DNA of 64,000 nt from Sphingopyxis sp. CCNWLW2. GTDB taxonomy: Bacteria > Pseudomonadota > Alphaproteobacteria > Sphingomonadales > Sphingomonadaceae. The stretch lies in contig NZ_JBAWKJ010000001.1 of the NCBI RefSeq assembly GCF_037095755.1, forward strand, positions 62,001 through 126,000. The letters run 5' to 3'. This document shows, in pieces, positions 42,658 to 50,065 of this stretch; the first letter of the stretch is position 1; each line of letters opens with the position of its first letter. The notes under the pieces were generated by a model that had not been told where the DNA came from, did no database searches, and was given only the letters and a program-made list of their open reading frames with translations. A program made the translations under genes and the position numbers.

Positions 42658-42915
42658 ATGGTTGATGAGATCCATACAACCCGCGAACCCGACGGCACGT
42701 CACATACCACAACAGTCGTCGACCGCGATCCGAAACGCGGTGGCGGGGCGGGCATCACGCTCCTCGTCGTTGCCGCGCTGGCTATCGCGGCATTTCTAGG
42801 GTTCCAGTTCCTCGGTAACGAGAAGGCCGAAACCGGTGCAGTCACCGAGGCAGCGCAGAAGGTGGGTGATGCCGCTCAGGATGTCGGCGACGCGGCCCAA
42901 GAGGCCGTCAAATAG
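42658..42915 (+). CDS. Small single-span membrane protein
   Basis: 85 residues. A polar N-terminus with RDPKRGGGAG is followed by one membrane helix (ITLLVVAALAIAAFLGFQFLG, residues about 33-53) and an Ala-rich amphipathic tail with repeats VGDAAQ DVGDAAQ EAVK. The orientation would be N-in, tail in the periplasm. AGAGGAGG gives a strong ribosome site. An EcfG-like promoter lies 30 bp upstream, so it may be a general-stress protein. No family name known to me. Confidence 0.75.
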   Translation: MVDEIHTTREPDGTSHTTTVVDRDPKRGGGAGITLLVVAALAIAAFLGFQFLGNEKAETGAVTEAAQKVGDAAQDVGDAAQEAVK

Positions 42916-43049
42916 CAGGCGGGCCAATCTGCCCCGGTTGAGGCTGTCGTCCCTTTCCCTGTGAGAGACTTTTCCAGCGTAGAACTATCGATTGAGACGC
43001 CGACTGATGGGCCGATGGCTTCGACCGCACGATTGATCTGACTGCTTTC

Positions 43050-43142
43050 CTGAAGCCTTCGGGTTGCGACCCCCGAGGCCGATGGGGCTTCTCCTGAATT
43101 ATTCGGGAGACGAAAAGGCCCCGCCCTCAGCGGGGTCTTTTT
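43050..43142 (+). ncRNA. Small-RNA or attenuator candidate with three hairpins
   Basis: Three stems in a row: 43055-43079 (GCCT...AGGC with inner GGG/CCC), 43090-43110 (TCTCCTGAA / TTCGGGAGA, one T-G pair) and a textbook terminator at 43114-43142 (AAAGGCCCCGC / GCGGGGTCTTT plus T-run). GGGGC at 43084-43088 can pair with GCCCC at 43118-43122, which would open the terminator, as in attenuators. No downstream coding gene is close, so a terminated small RNA is the simpler reading. Confidence 0.45.
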
Positions 43143-43257
43143 GCCGTGCTCCATATTTTGCGCGCAGCATCCCCGACGATATTATCGCTCCATCCGCTGC
43201 CGCATAATGGCATTGCCGGAACTTCAATCGACGCTCCCGCGTTTTCTGGACAACCCC

Positions 43258-43295
43258 GTCTCCTGAGGCCACTTGTCTCATGGCTCTCAGGAGAC
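43258..43295. other. Strong stem-loop
   Basis: Perfect 10-bp stem GTCTCCTGAG / CTCAGGAGAC, with an inner GCCA / TGGC and 9-nt loop. The CTCCTGA arm also occurs in the hairpin at 43090. No T-run; role unknown. Confidence 0.5.
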
Positions 43296-43480
43296 GCGGC
43301 CAGAGCGCCTCCGAGGGTCGCCCGGGGATCAGATCAGCCTCGGGACAGGGCCCGCTTTCAAAGTTTCGCCCGATTCATCTCCCCGCAAATCGCGTGAAAA
43401 TTAAGGATTTGTTATCCATCTGGCCCCACGATGAGACTGTGCCGCACCCCCTGTGCCCCACACACATGCGGCGTAAAGTA

Positions 43481-43511
43481 GGACGGCGGTCGCTGGTCCC
43501 GGCCGCCGTCC
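43481..43511. repeat. Covarying hairpin, copy 1
   Basis: GGACGGCG / CGCCGTCC outer stem with inner GCTGG / CCGGC and the apex GGTCCC. The copy at 46101 keeps the shape and apex while stem pairs change together. Confidence 0.6.
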
Positions 43512-43780
43512 AGCGTCCTTTTAGGCGTATATCCTGGATTTCCCGCATTTTGGCACGTCGCCGCGGTGGCGACATCAATCGACCGATGATGTCTGTAGCC
43601 CTCCGTCCCACTTGCGGAGAGACCGGCGGCGTGTCGATTCCGTGCATGCCTCCTTCCGCCGGCATGCTAAAGCCCGCAACCTTGGGGCAATGATCGACAA
43701 CGTCGATCAACTCGCTCCGCGATTTGGTCTGCCGACAAGGCCGCGCCCTGCGGTCCGGGTCGACCGGGAAGGCGCGCCGC

Positions 43781-44851
43781 ATGGCTGCCGACAATCCACC
43801 TATCAATCTGGGCCGCACATTGGGGCTAGCGCTGGTGCTCGCGTCCGATGCGCCGCTGCTTCTGCTCGACGAAAATCTGGCGATCGTCGCGGCGAGCGAC
43901 AGTTTCTGTGCCGCCTTCGGCATCGATCCCGACACCGTCACCGGGCAGACGATCTATGACCTCGACCATCATCATTGGGACTTGCCGCGGCTGCACTCGC
44001 TGATCGAAGCGACGCTGTCGGGCGCCGCCGAGGTCGAAGCCTATGAGATGGAGATCAAGACGAGCGCGGGGGCGGTGCGATGCGTCGTGATCAAGGCGCA
44101 GCGGCTCGAATATGGCGACGGCCTGAACACCAGGATGGTGGTCACCGTGATCGACGTCACCGAAGAGCGGCAGAACGAGAAGCGCCACAAGGAACTGGTT
44201 CACGCCAATGCCGCGCTGCTCCACGAGATGCAGCACCGCGTCGCGAACAGCCTGCAGATTATTGCGAGCATCTTGATGCAGAGCGCGCGCAAGGTGCAGT
44301 CGGACGAGGCGCGCGGCCATTTGAGCGACGCGCATCAACGCGTGATGTCGATCGCGACGCTGCAACGCCACCTCGCCGAATCCGAGGGGGGCGCAGTCGA
44401 GCTCGAACCCTATCTGGCGCAACTATGCGCCAGCATCGGGGCGTCGATGATCTATGACCGCGAGCAGCTAACGCTCACTACCCGCGTCGATCCGGTGTCG
44501 ATCAGCGGCGATATATCGGTCAGCATGGGGCTGGTCGTCACCGAACTGGTGATTAATGCGCTCAAGCACGCCTTTCCGGACGGCCGCCCCGGTCATGTCG
44601 TCGTCGGCTATGCCACGACAGGCGACGACTGGACTTTGTCGGTTTCGGACGACGGGATCGGCATGGGGGAGGACCCCGAACGGTCCCCAGCGGGTCTGGG
44701 CACGCGCATCGTCCAGGCGCTCGCCAAGCAGTTGGGAGCGGAGATTGCGGTCGAGGACACCGCGCCGGGAACCCTTGTGTCGCTGACCCGGACCGTGCAG
44801 ATCGCACGGCAGGTCGCCGCCAATGACGAAGCACAGATCGCTGCGGTCTGA
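43781..44851 (+). CDS. Sensor histidine kinase, HisKA_2/HWE-type
   Basis: 356 residues, no membrane helices. An N-terminal PAS domain (residues about 25-130: LLLDENLAIVAASDSFCAAFGIDPD) precedes the HisKA_2 helix LLHEMQHRVANSLQIIASIL near 146 with the phospho-acceptor His in HRVANSLQ, then an ATPase with ELVINALKHAFPDG near 262, DDGIGMG and GLGTRIV. Kinases of this class act in the general stress response (PhyK type) or light and redox sensing in alphaproteobacteria. No PhyR or EcfG gene is in the window, but an EcfG-like promoter lies 1.1 kb upstream. Start at 43781 is where PAS homology begins; an upstream start at 43724 is possible. Confidence 0.88.
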   Translation: MAADNPPINLGRTLGLALVLASDAPLLLLDENLAIVAASDSFCAAFGIDPDTVTGQTIYDLDHHHWDLPRLHSLIEATLSGAAEVEAYEMEIKTSAGAVRCVVIKAQRLEYGDGLNTRMVVTVIDVTEERQNEKRHKELVHANAALLHEMQHRVANSLQIIASILMQSARKVQSDEARGHLSDAHQRVMSIATLQRHLAESEGGAVELEPYLAQLCASIGASMIYDREQLTLTTRVDPVSISGDISVSMGLVVTELVINALKHAFPDGRPGHVVVGYATTGDDWTLSVSDDGIGMGEDPERSPAGLGTRIVQALAKQLGAEIAVEDTAPGTLVSLTRTVQIARQVAANDEAQIAAV

Positions 44852-44857
44852 CCTGCC

Positions 44858-44879
44858 CTCCCCCGGTCAGGAGGGGGAG
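44858..44879 (+). terminator. Hairpin after the histidine kinase
   Basis: 7-bp perfect stem CTCCCCC / GGGGGAG with an 8-nt loop, seven bases after the stop; short T-run only. Confidence 0.5.
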
Positions 44880-44965
44880 TTCACGACCTCCACGTCATCC
44901 GCCTTGCATCCCACCAACGACGTTTCGCCAGCATAATCTGCCGACAGAACATGAACCGCCAGTCT

Positions 44966-45021
44966 TGGCCGGTTGCAGTCAGGCAAGTTTCAGGCAGGAA
45001 ATTTCGGAAGCGGACGTCGCC
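44966..45021 (+). repeat. Dispersed bipartite repeat, copy 6
   Basis: Left block TGGCCGGTTGCAGTCAGGCA plus AGTTTC, 17-nt spacer, right block AGCGGACGTCG. It ends 12 bases before the stop codon of the convergent HTH protein. Confidence 0.75.
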
Positions 45022-45033
45022 GTCGCCGAGCCG

Positions 45034-45294
45034 CTACGATGGATCGGTGGGCGGAAAGCGCAATGTGGTCGCGATCTGAGCTTCGGCCGTGGTTGCTTCA
45101 GCAATGAGCAGGCGCAGTGCCTTTGCGGTGTCTTCCAAAAGCCCATCACCAAGAGGCCGCTCGCCATTAATGAAACGGCGGATGGCCCGCTCGTCTATGC
45201 CAAGGCGCCGCGAGAATGCCGTGGTGCCGCCAAACAGTTGGACGCAATAAGCAAAATGCTCGCGTCGCTCGTCCACTGAAAATGACGCGGCCAT
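45034..45294 (-). CDS. Small HTH (XRE-like) protein
   Basis: 86 residues from the ATG at 45294 with AGGGGAAA upstream; a longer frame to 45540 is not supported. VQLFGGTTAFSRRLGIDERAIRRFINGERPLGDGLLEDTAKALRLL is a Cro/C1-type helix-turn-helix: the recognition helix would be DERAIRRFING. Such solo domains act as repressors or as small regulators of phage-like and stress genes. No partner gene overlaps. The 375 bp to the SciP gene hold only a half copy of the dispersed repeat (TGGCCGACAGCGG at 45413). Confidence 0.72.
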   Translation of the reverse strand: MAASFSVDERREHFAYCVQLFGGTTAFSRRLGIDERAIRRFINGERPLGDGLLEDTAKALRLLIAEATTAEAQIATTLRFPPTDPS

Positions 45295-45669
45295 TGTTTC
45301 CCCTTTTCGTTCGCTGCCAGTGGCCATAGGCGATCTGTCGGATGAGGCGCAATCGACCAATTGCGGGTATTGGAAGTTGCGCCAAGCCGCGCACCGCGGG
45401 AGTTGGCCGACAGCGGCTACCCTATCAGAATTTGAGAGTGTTCGTGGTTTTGCCTGAGCAGTTTGTGCGCTGAAAGCGATGACCGCCGGGTGGGATGTCG
45501 GGCGGCATCGGCGTGGCGGGCGGGAGGTGACGCCGGGCAAACGCGCCTAGCGGTTCGTCGCAATTAACAATGTTTGCCGAAGCTTTGTTTACGCGATTTC
45601 GCGAGTGATTTTCCGTTGCACAGAGCCGGGGGGCACACTGCGGCAGAAGCCGCGCGACGGAGAATCGAA
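45295..45669. other. Gene-free divergent spacer between the HTH and SciP genes
   Basis: No gene. It should contain two divergent promoters. The part at 45565-45600 is AT-rich (ATTAACAATGTTTGCC...TTTGTTTACG) and a GANTC site (GAATC) at 45662 lies just before the SciP start. A left-block-like TGGCCGACAGCGG at 45413 has no matching right block. Confidence 0.4.
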
Positions 45670-45972
45670 GTGCTCGAAAACCAGAAAATACGCCCGGCGG
45701 CGGTGATCGGCCCGCACGGCGAAGAATTGACATTGGATAATCTTCCACCGCCGGAAACGACGCGCTGGGTCAGCCGGCGCAAGGCACAGGTCGTCGCCGC
45801 CATCGAAGGCGGGTTGATTACGTCCGAAGAAGCGTGCGCCCGTTATCGAATGAGCCGGGAGGAACTCGCGAATTGGCAGCGTCTGTTCGACCGGATCGGC
45901 GTGCCCGGCCTGCGCACGACGCGCATACAGCATTATCGCGAGCAATTTCCCGATCGGTTGTTGTCTTCATAG
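45670..45972 (+). CDS. sciP: SciP, CtrA inhibitor (DUF1153), canonical copy
   Basis: 100 residues from a GTG at 45670 with GGAG seven bases upstream. It is a near-standard SciP: AVIGPHGEELTLDNLPPPETTRWVSRRKAQVVAAI, then GLITSEEACARYRMSREELANWQR and GVPGLRTTRIQHYRE. The second half is the HTH that touches DNA and CtrA. SciP prevents CtrA from activating its targets at the wrong cell-cycle stage. This is probably the housekeeping copy; the window has a divergent second one at 21402. The hairpin at 46101 may end its transcript. Confidence 0.9.
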   Translation: MLENQKIRPAAVIGPHGEELTLDNLPPPETTRWVSRRKAQVVAAIEGGLITSEEACARYRMSREELANWQRLFDRIGVPGLRTTRIQHYREQFPDRLLSS

Positions 45973-46531
45973 CGCCCCGCGCGGCAACTCGTCGCAAAGC
46001 GGCCCTGAAATCAATATTTCGTTAACTATATCGGACGATCCTCTCCGCATCGGAACATCGATGCCGCAAAGTCTCCTAACCCCCACGGGCGGCAGCGATC
46101 AGGGCGGCGGTTGCTGGTCCCAGCCGCCGCCCTTTCCGTGCCGGTTCCGATCGGGTTCCGCGCGGGCGTCCGATACTGCGCGGTCGTGCAAATCTTGTCG
46201 AAAGAGACCGATCGGCCGCTTCGACCCGCCATGCCCGGTCGGGCGGCGATGATGCTGCGAGCCAGGCGGTCCGCCCCGTACATCGCCGTCGGATCCGGCG
46301 TCGCGTTATACCTCGGCGCACGCGGCCACGCCGAGTTCTGCTATGCGACAACTATCTGATCGACGTCGAGCATGCGTCATCGGCGATGGCGATGGCGATG
46401 GCACGAATGCAAGCTAGATCGGCCCGCGTTCAATGGGGCCCAGCAGCATGATTTTCACGGAGCGCCCTCTAAGCGGCTTCCGGCCGATCCATCGTCTAAA
46501 TGCGTCATAGAGTGGCCGCTCGCTGCCCCTC
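45973..46531. other. Gene-free region with hairpin
   Basis: No convincing gene in 559 bp. The notable item is the hairpin at 46101-46133. Small open frames such as 46111-46359 lack ribosome sites and known patterns. Confidence 0.45.
46101..46133. repeat. Covarying hairpin, copy 2
   Basis: AGGGCGGCG / CGCCGCCCT outer stem, inner GCTGG / CCAGC, apex GGTCCC. Relative to the copy at 43481, one A-T pair has become G-C and one T-G pair has become T-A, so the structure is conserved. A short TTT follows, so it may also serve as terminator of sciP. Confidence 0.62.
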
Positions 46532-47650
46532 CTAACTTAACCGCGCATTCTTGGGCGGCAGGAATGCGCGGGTGAAGATACTGCGCGTTGCCGGCGTTCG
46601 CGGGAGAGATTTGGTTTCGACCATCGCGGCGATCGCACGCGACAGGCGCGCGTCGCTGGCGTCGCCGATACCCAGCGCAGCGCGTTCGGCATGGTTCATT
46701 TCGTGGCGCAGCGTTTCGGTAAGGCGCGATAACTCCACTTCGCGGCGCAGACTCGAATCGCGGCGCATCGCCGCTGCCACAGCCGCCTCCGGATCGCGGA
46801 CGGCATCGATCACGCCACGATTGAAGGCTCGCACGATCCGCTTCACGTCGTGGGGGTGCGTCGTCACCATGTCCGCCGACGCCATGACCGCGCTACCGTA
46901 GAAATCAGGCAACACCGTATCATAGCGCAGGAAGCGGAGGCGAGTAGCGGGATCGATCCCGGCGGTCAGCGCAGCGGCGGTTTGCGTCGTGAAATAACCG
47001 AAGACCCCATCGCTCTTTCCCGCGAGCATGTCGGTGACGAGTGCGGTCATGCTGGCATCGGATGGAACGACGGTGATCGCCGCGGGGTCGAAGCCGGTAG
47101 CGCGGGCGTAAGGCGGAAAAGTGCCGAGCGCGACGTCGGTCGGATGCGCCGCGATCCGTTTTCCGGCCAGATCCTGCGGCGTGCGAATGGGGCCGTCCGC
47201 CGCAACGCCGATGACCGAGGGGGACTGGTTGAACATCATATAGACGCCGACCGGGACCTTGGCGGGGGTTGCGCTATTCGCCGCGGCTTCGATCAGCGCG
47301 TTGATATCGCCATAGCCCAGATCGAAGCCTTCGGCCGCCATACGCGGCGCGGCGGTGTAGGCTCCGCGCCCCGAAGTGAAGTCGATTTCGATCCCCTCGT
47401 CGCGCAAATACCCCTTGTCCTGGGCGATGACGAACCAGCTGTTTACCCCGCTGTAGCCCGAATTGAGCAGCATGCGGTAACGGCGCAAGGGCTTGGGCCG
47501 GGCCGCGCGCGCGATACCGGGGCAAGAGGCCCCGACGAGTGATGCCGACAGTCCCGCAAGCAATTGGCGGCGAGAGGTTGGAACTGCAACGATCCGGTCG
47601 GCAGGGAGGCCATCTTCTTGGTCCCTGTTGTCAAACATCGCGCTCATCAT
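46532..47650 (-). CDS. Orphan ABC substrate-binding protein, NMT1/SsuA-like, Tat-exported
   Basis: 372 residues. N-terminal Tat-type signal SRRQLLAGLSASLVGAS|C with twin Arg at about residues 27-28, then the NMT1/THI5-like fold: YSGVNSWFVIAQDKGYLRDEGIEIDFTSGRG near residue 68 and RTPQDLAGKRIAAHPTD near 150. Relatives bind aliphatic sulphonates, nitrate, taurine or thiamine precursors. The permease and ATPase that such a protein serves are not within the neighbouring genes, which makes it an orphan here. GGGAAGG precedes the ATG pair at 47650/47647. Confidence 0.82.
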   Translation of the reverse strand: MMSAMFDNRDQEDGLPADRIVAVPTSRRQLLAGLSASLVGASCPGIARAARPKPLRRYRMLLNSGYSGVNSWFVIAQDKGYLRDEGIEIDFTSGRGAYTAAPRMAAEGFDLGYGDINALIEAAANSATPAKVPVGVYMMFNQSPSVIGVAADGPIRTPQDLAGKRIAAHPTDVALGTFPPYARATGFDPAAITVVPSDASMTALVTDMLAGKSDGVFGYFTTQTAAALTAGIDPATRLRFLRYDTVLPDFYGSAVMASADMVTTHPHDVKRIVRAFNRGVIDAVRDPEAAVAAAMRRDSSLRREVELSRLTETLRHEMNHAERAALGIGDASDARLSRAIAAMVETKSLPRTPATRSIFTRAFLPPKNARLS

Positions 47651-47979
47651 GGCCTTCCCTTCTCCCCGCCTACTGCGTCGGCAATGATGTTGTGCCCAGC
47701 CTGTCGATGCGCATCAATGGAAATCAGGGTTTTGGATGTGCAACAGTGAAGGCAGGTCATTCCCTCAGAAATTTCTCAGGAATTCTGTAGTTGGCCGGTC
47801 GGCGCCAGTCTGCTTTCCGGTGGGGATCGCGAAAACTGACATCGCACGCGGCCCGCCGGACGACGCTCGCCGGAGGCGCAAGCTTATACTGGACCTCCGG
47901 CATTGCGCTGACTTGCCGGGGATAGAGAGCGTTGGAACGGCGATAACCAGTGTGGCCGTTTTGGCCCCCTGCCAGCAGG
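47651..47979. other. Gene-free region between divergent-end genes
   Basis: Contains dispersed repeat copy 7 and otherwise nothing recognisable. It lies downstream of the LytTR regulator and upstream of the orphan binding protein. Confidence 0.4.
47792..47847 (+). repeat. Dispersed bipartite repeat, copy 7 (degenerate right block)
   Basis: Left block TGGCCGGTCGGCGCCAGTCT plus GCTTTC; after the spacer the right block reads AACTGACATC instead of AGCGGACATT. Order and spacing fit the family to within one base. Confidence 0.55.
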
Positions 47980-48774
47980 TCAGCGTCGTTCCGCTATCCC
48001 GTCACGCGCCACCTCGGCTCGCATCTTTGCCGAATAGGTTCGCCCGATGCGTATTTCACTCCCGTCGACGAGCTCAGCGGTCAATGCCGAAAACTGCAAG
48101 GTCTTCAAGCGAACGATGGCGTCCCTGCGAACAATCGCACTGCGATGGATGCGGATGAAGAGTTGGGGTGGAAGGCGTTGCTCCAATGACGTCAGACTTT
48201 CCTGATGCAGGTGGCTTTCGCCGTCGCTGAAGATGCGGACATAATCGCGCTCGGCGACGATGTGCGTTACGTCCTGCAGCGAAAGGCGTCGGTAATCTCC
48301 GCGCGATCGCACCCAGAAATCCGGTCCGGCGCTTTCTGCCTGCTGCAGCGCAGCGCGCAGCGTCCGGACCATCTCCTGCAGTTCATTGACGCGCTCCTCG
48401 CTGGAACTGGCCCGTAGCCGGGCGCAGGCGCGCGCGACCGCCACTTGCAGACGGGCCTGTTCGAGCGGTTTGGTCACATAGTCGATGGCATGCGCATCGA
48501 AGGCGCGCTGAGCCTGATGGTCGAATGCCGTCACGAATATTGTCGCCGGCGCTGCAGCGCCAAGCCGTTCGAGAAGATCAAAGCCGGTCCCGCCCGGCAA
48601 CTGGATGTCGAGCGTGATGATGTCGGGGCGCAAGCGATCGATCAGCATTTCGGCCTCGTCGAGGTTCGCCGCTTCGCCCACGATATGGACGTCCGCCATG
48701 GCCCCAAGCGCGCGCCGGATGCGGCCGCGCGCGAGCGGCTCGTCCTCGACAATCAGGACCGAGAAGCCGCTCAT
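47980..48774 (-). CDS. LytTR-family response regulator
   Basis: 264 residues. Receiver domain: VLIVEDEPLARGR with the acidic pocket (E/D at residues 8-9), phospho-acceptor Asp in DIITLDIQLPGGTG near 54, and the KPL motif with Lys near 104. The LytTR DNA-binding domain begins near residue 160 (RSRGDYRRLSLQDVTHIVAERDYVRI, then LFIRIHRSAIVRRDAI). Start at 48774 overlaps the stop of the kinase gene by four bases, so kinase and regulator are coupled. Targets are unknown; the secreted proteins downstream of 50 kb are on the opposite strand and might be controlled. Confidence 0.9.
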   Translation of the reverse strand: MSGFSVLIVEDEPLARGRIRRALGAMADVHIVGEAANLDEAEMLIDRLRPDIITLDIQLPGGTGFDLLERLGAAAPATIFVTAFDHQAQRAFDAHAIDYVTKPLEQARLQVAVARACARLRASSSEERVNELQEMVRTLRAALQQAESAGPDFWVRSRGDYRRLSLQDVTHIVAERDYVRIFSDGESHLHQESLTSLEQRLPPQLFIRIHRSAIVRRDAIVRLKTLQFSALTAELVDGSEIRIGRTYSAKMRAEVARDGIAERR

Positions 48775-49877
48775 TCGGTGCGCATCGGCATTTCGATCAT
48801 CGCCTCCCACTCTCCCTTGCCATTATAGCCCGCCTTGCATCGCCCGCGCCCGCCGAACCGGGCATCCAGCCTTTCGCGTACATTGGCCAGCCCGATTCCG
48901 GTGGAGGCATGCTCCGCCGTTCCCCGATCGGGAGTAATATCATTGGTCACCGTCAATAGGAGCGATTGCTCCGTCGCCCTCGCTTCGACGCGAACCACGA
49001 TGGGCGCGCGGGCCTGCCCGACGCCATGCTTGATCGCGTTTTCGACGAGAGGCTGCAAGATCAGACTTGGCACGAGCGCACCGGACAAGGCGGCGGGAAT
49101 GTCGAATGCAAAGTTCAGCCGGTCGGAAAAACGTTCACGTTCGATCGCGAGATAATCCTGTTGCAGCGCGATTTCCCGGTCCAGACGAACATCGCTGAAC
49201 GGATCCAGCGTCAGTGTCGTCCGCAGGAATTCGGACAAGACGACGACCATTCGCTTGGCTTCGTTTGGCATGCCTTCCTCGATCAACGCCGCGATGGAGT
49301 TGAATGTGTTGAACAGGAAATGCGGATTGATCTGATAGCGCAGCGCCCGCATCTGCGCCGTCAACGCCTCTTCGCGGATCGCGGCCAGCCGCCGCTCCTG
49401 CTGGCGCACCTCGTGGCTGTAGAGCATCGCGACGTAGAGGCATGCCCAACCGAAGAAGAAGGAGCTGTTCTCGATCAGGCCATAGACAAAATCGCGCGGC
49501 GCGAACGCCGGCTTCGCCGGCCACATGTACCAAGACGCGATGAGGAAATCGATGCTCGCGGAAAAAGGCGAGCAGAGCAAAGTAAGGACGAAGCACAACA
49601 CGGCCTTGTGCAGGAAAGACAAATGGCGCCAGCGAAGGAGCAGCGCCGAAATGCCATATGTGATAGCGATGCTCGCCCCGATCCAGACGAGCTTTCCCGG
49701 CGCCGAAATCCACGCGTTGACCCCGACAAAATGCCAGAGGAGGCTCGCGATCAGGAAAACGGAAGACCAATAGACAGCGCCAAGCTGCCGGGTCATCCGG
49801 CGCAGCTCGGTCCGCGAATCCGCGTCTTCGGGCAACGCGCTGAGGCCGTCAGCATTCATCCCATGTCTTATTTGCAT
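48771..49877 (-). CDS. LytS/YehU-type sensor histidine kinase
   Basis: 368 residues. Four membrane helices occupy about residues 33-160 (VFLIASLLWHFVGV, VWIGASIAITYGISALLL, VLCFVLTLLC, FFFGWACLYVAMLY). The HisK-type dimer motif LRYQINPHFLFNTFNSIAALIEEG near residue 178 contains the phospho-acceptor His; a HATPase with PLVENAIKHGVG near 270 and STGIGLANVRERL near 325 follows. It partners with the LytTR regulator whose start overlaps its stop. The signal sensed is unknown. A later in-frame ATG at 49859 is possible. Confidence 0.9.
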   Translation of the reverse strand: MQIRHGMNADGLSALPEDADSRTELRRMTRQLGAVYWSSVFLIASLLWHFVGVNAWISAPGKLVWIGASIAITYGISALLLRWRHLSFLHKAVLCFVLTLLCSPFSASIDFLIASWYMWPAKPAFAPRDFVYGLIENSSFFFGWACLYVAMLYSHEVRQQERRLAAIREEALTAQMRALRYQINPHFLFNTFNSIAALIEEGMPNEAKRMVVVLSEFLRTTLTLDPFSDVRLDREIALQQDYLAIERERFSDRLNFAFDIPAALSGALVPSLILQPLVENAIKHGVGQARAPIVVRVEARATEQSLLLTVTNDITPDRGTAEHASTGIGLANVRERLDARFGGRGRCKAGYNGKGEWEAMIEMPMRTE

Positions 49878-50065
49878 GTTGCCCCGCCAAGTCGAGTGCC
49901 GTTCACGGCGATTCCAAGCCGTTCGCAGATTTTTCGCGCCATTGAAGGGCCGAACCGAGCGGGTCGCCGAAATCCACTTTCGGCTTGTGTCCCTTACGGC
50001 TGTGAAAGCCGAAACATAGGTTCATTCCGGCATTTTGCCCCTTCCCCCGCCAGAAATGAGACGAC

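Larger units (their letters stand above)
42916..43780. other. Gene-free region with several RNA hairpins
   Basis: No protein-coding gene is convincing over 865 bp; a long minus-strand frame at 43375-43941 is a shadow of the kinase gene. The stretch holds the small-RNA candidate (43050-43142), a 10-bp stem GTCTCCTGAG / CTCAGGAGAC at 43258-43295 with an inner GCCA / TGGC, and a hairpin at 43481-43511 that recurs at 46101. The promoter of the kinase at 43781 must lie here as well. Confidence 0.55.

Noticed and set aside
43375..43941. 188-codon minus-strand frame before the kinase
   Set aside because: Overlaps the PAS domain of the kinase on the other strand, lacks a ribosome site, and is Arg/Ser-rich. 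Treated as non-coding.
45413..45426. Half copy of the dispersed repeat (TGGCCGACAGCGG)
   Set aside because: No matching AGCGGAC block at the required distance on either strand, so it was not counted as a copy.
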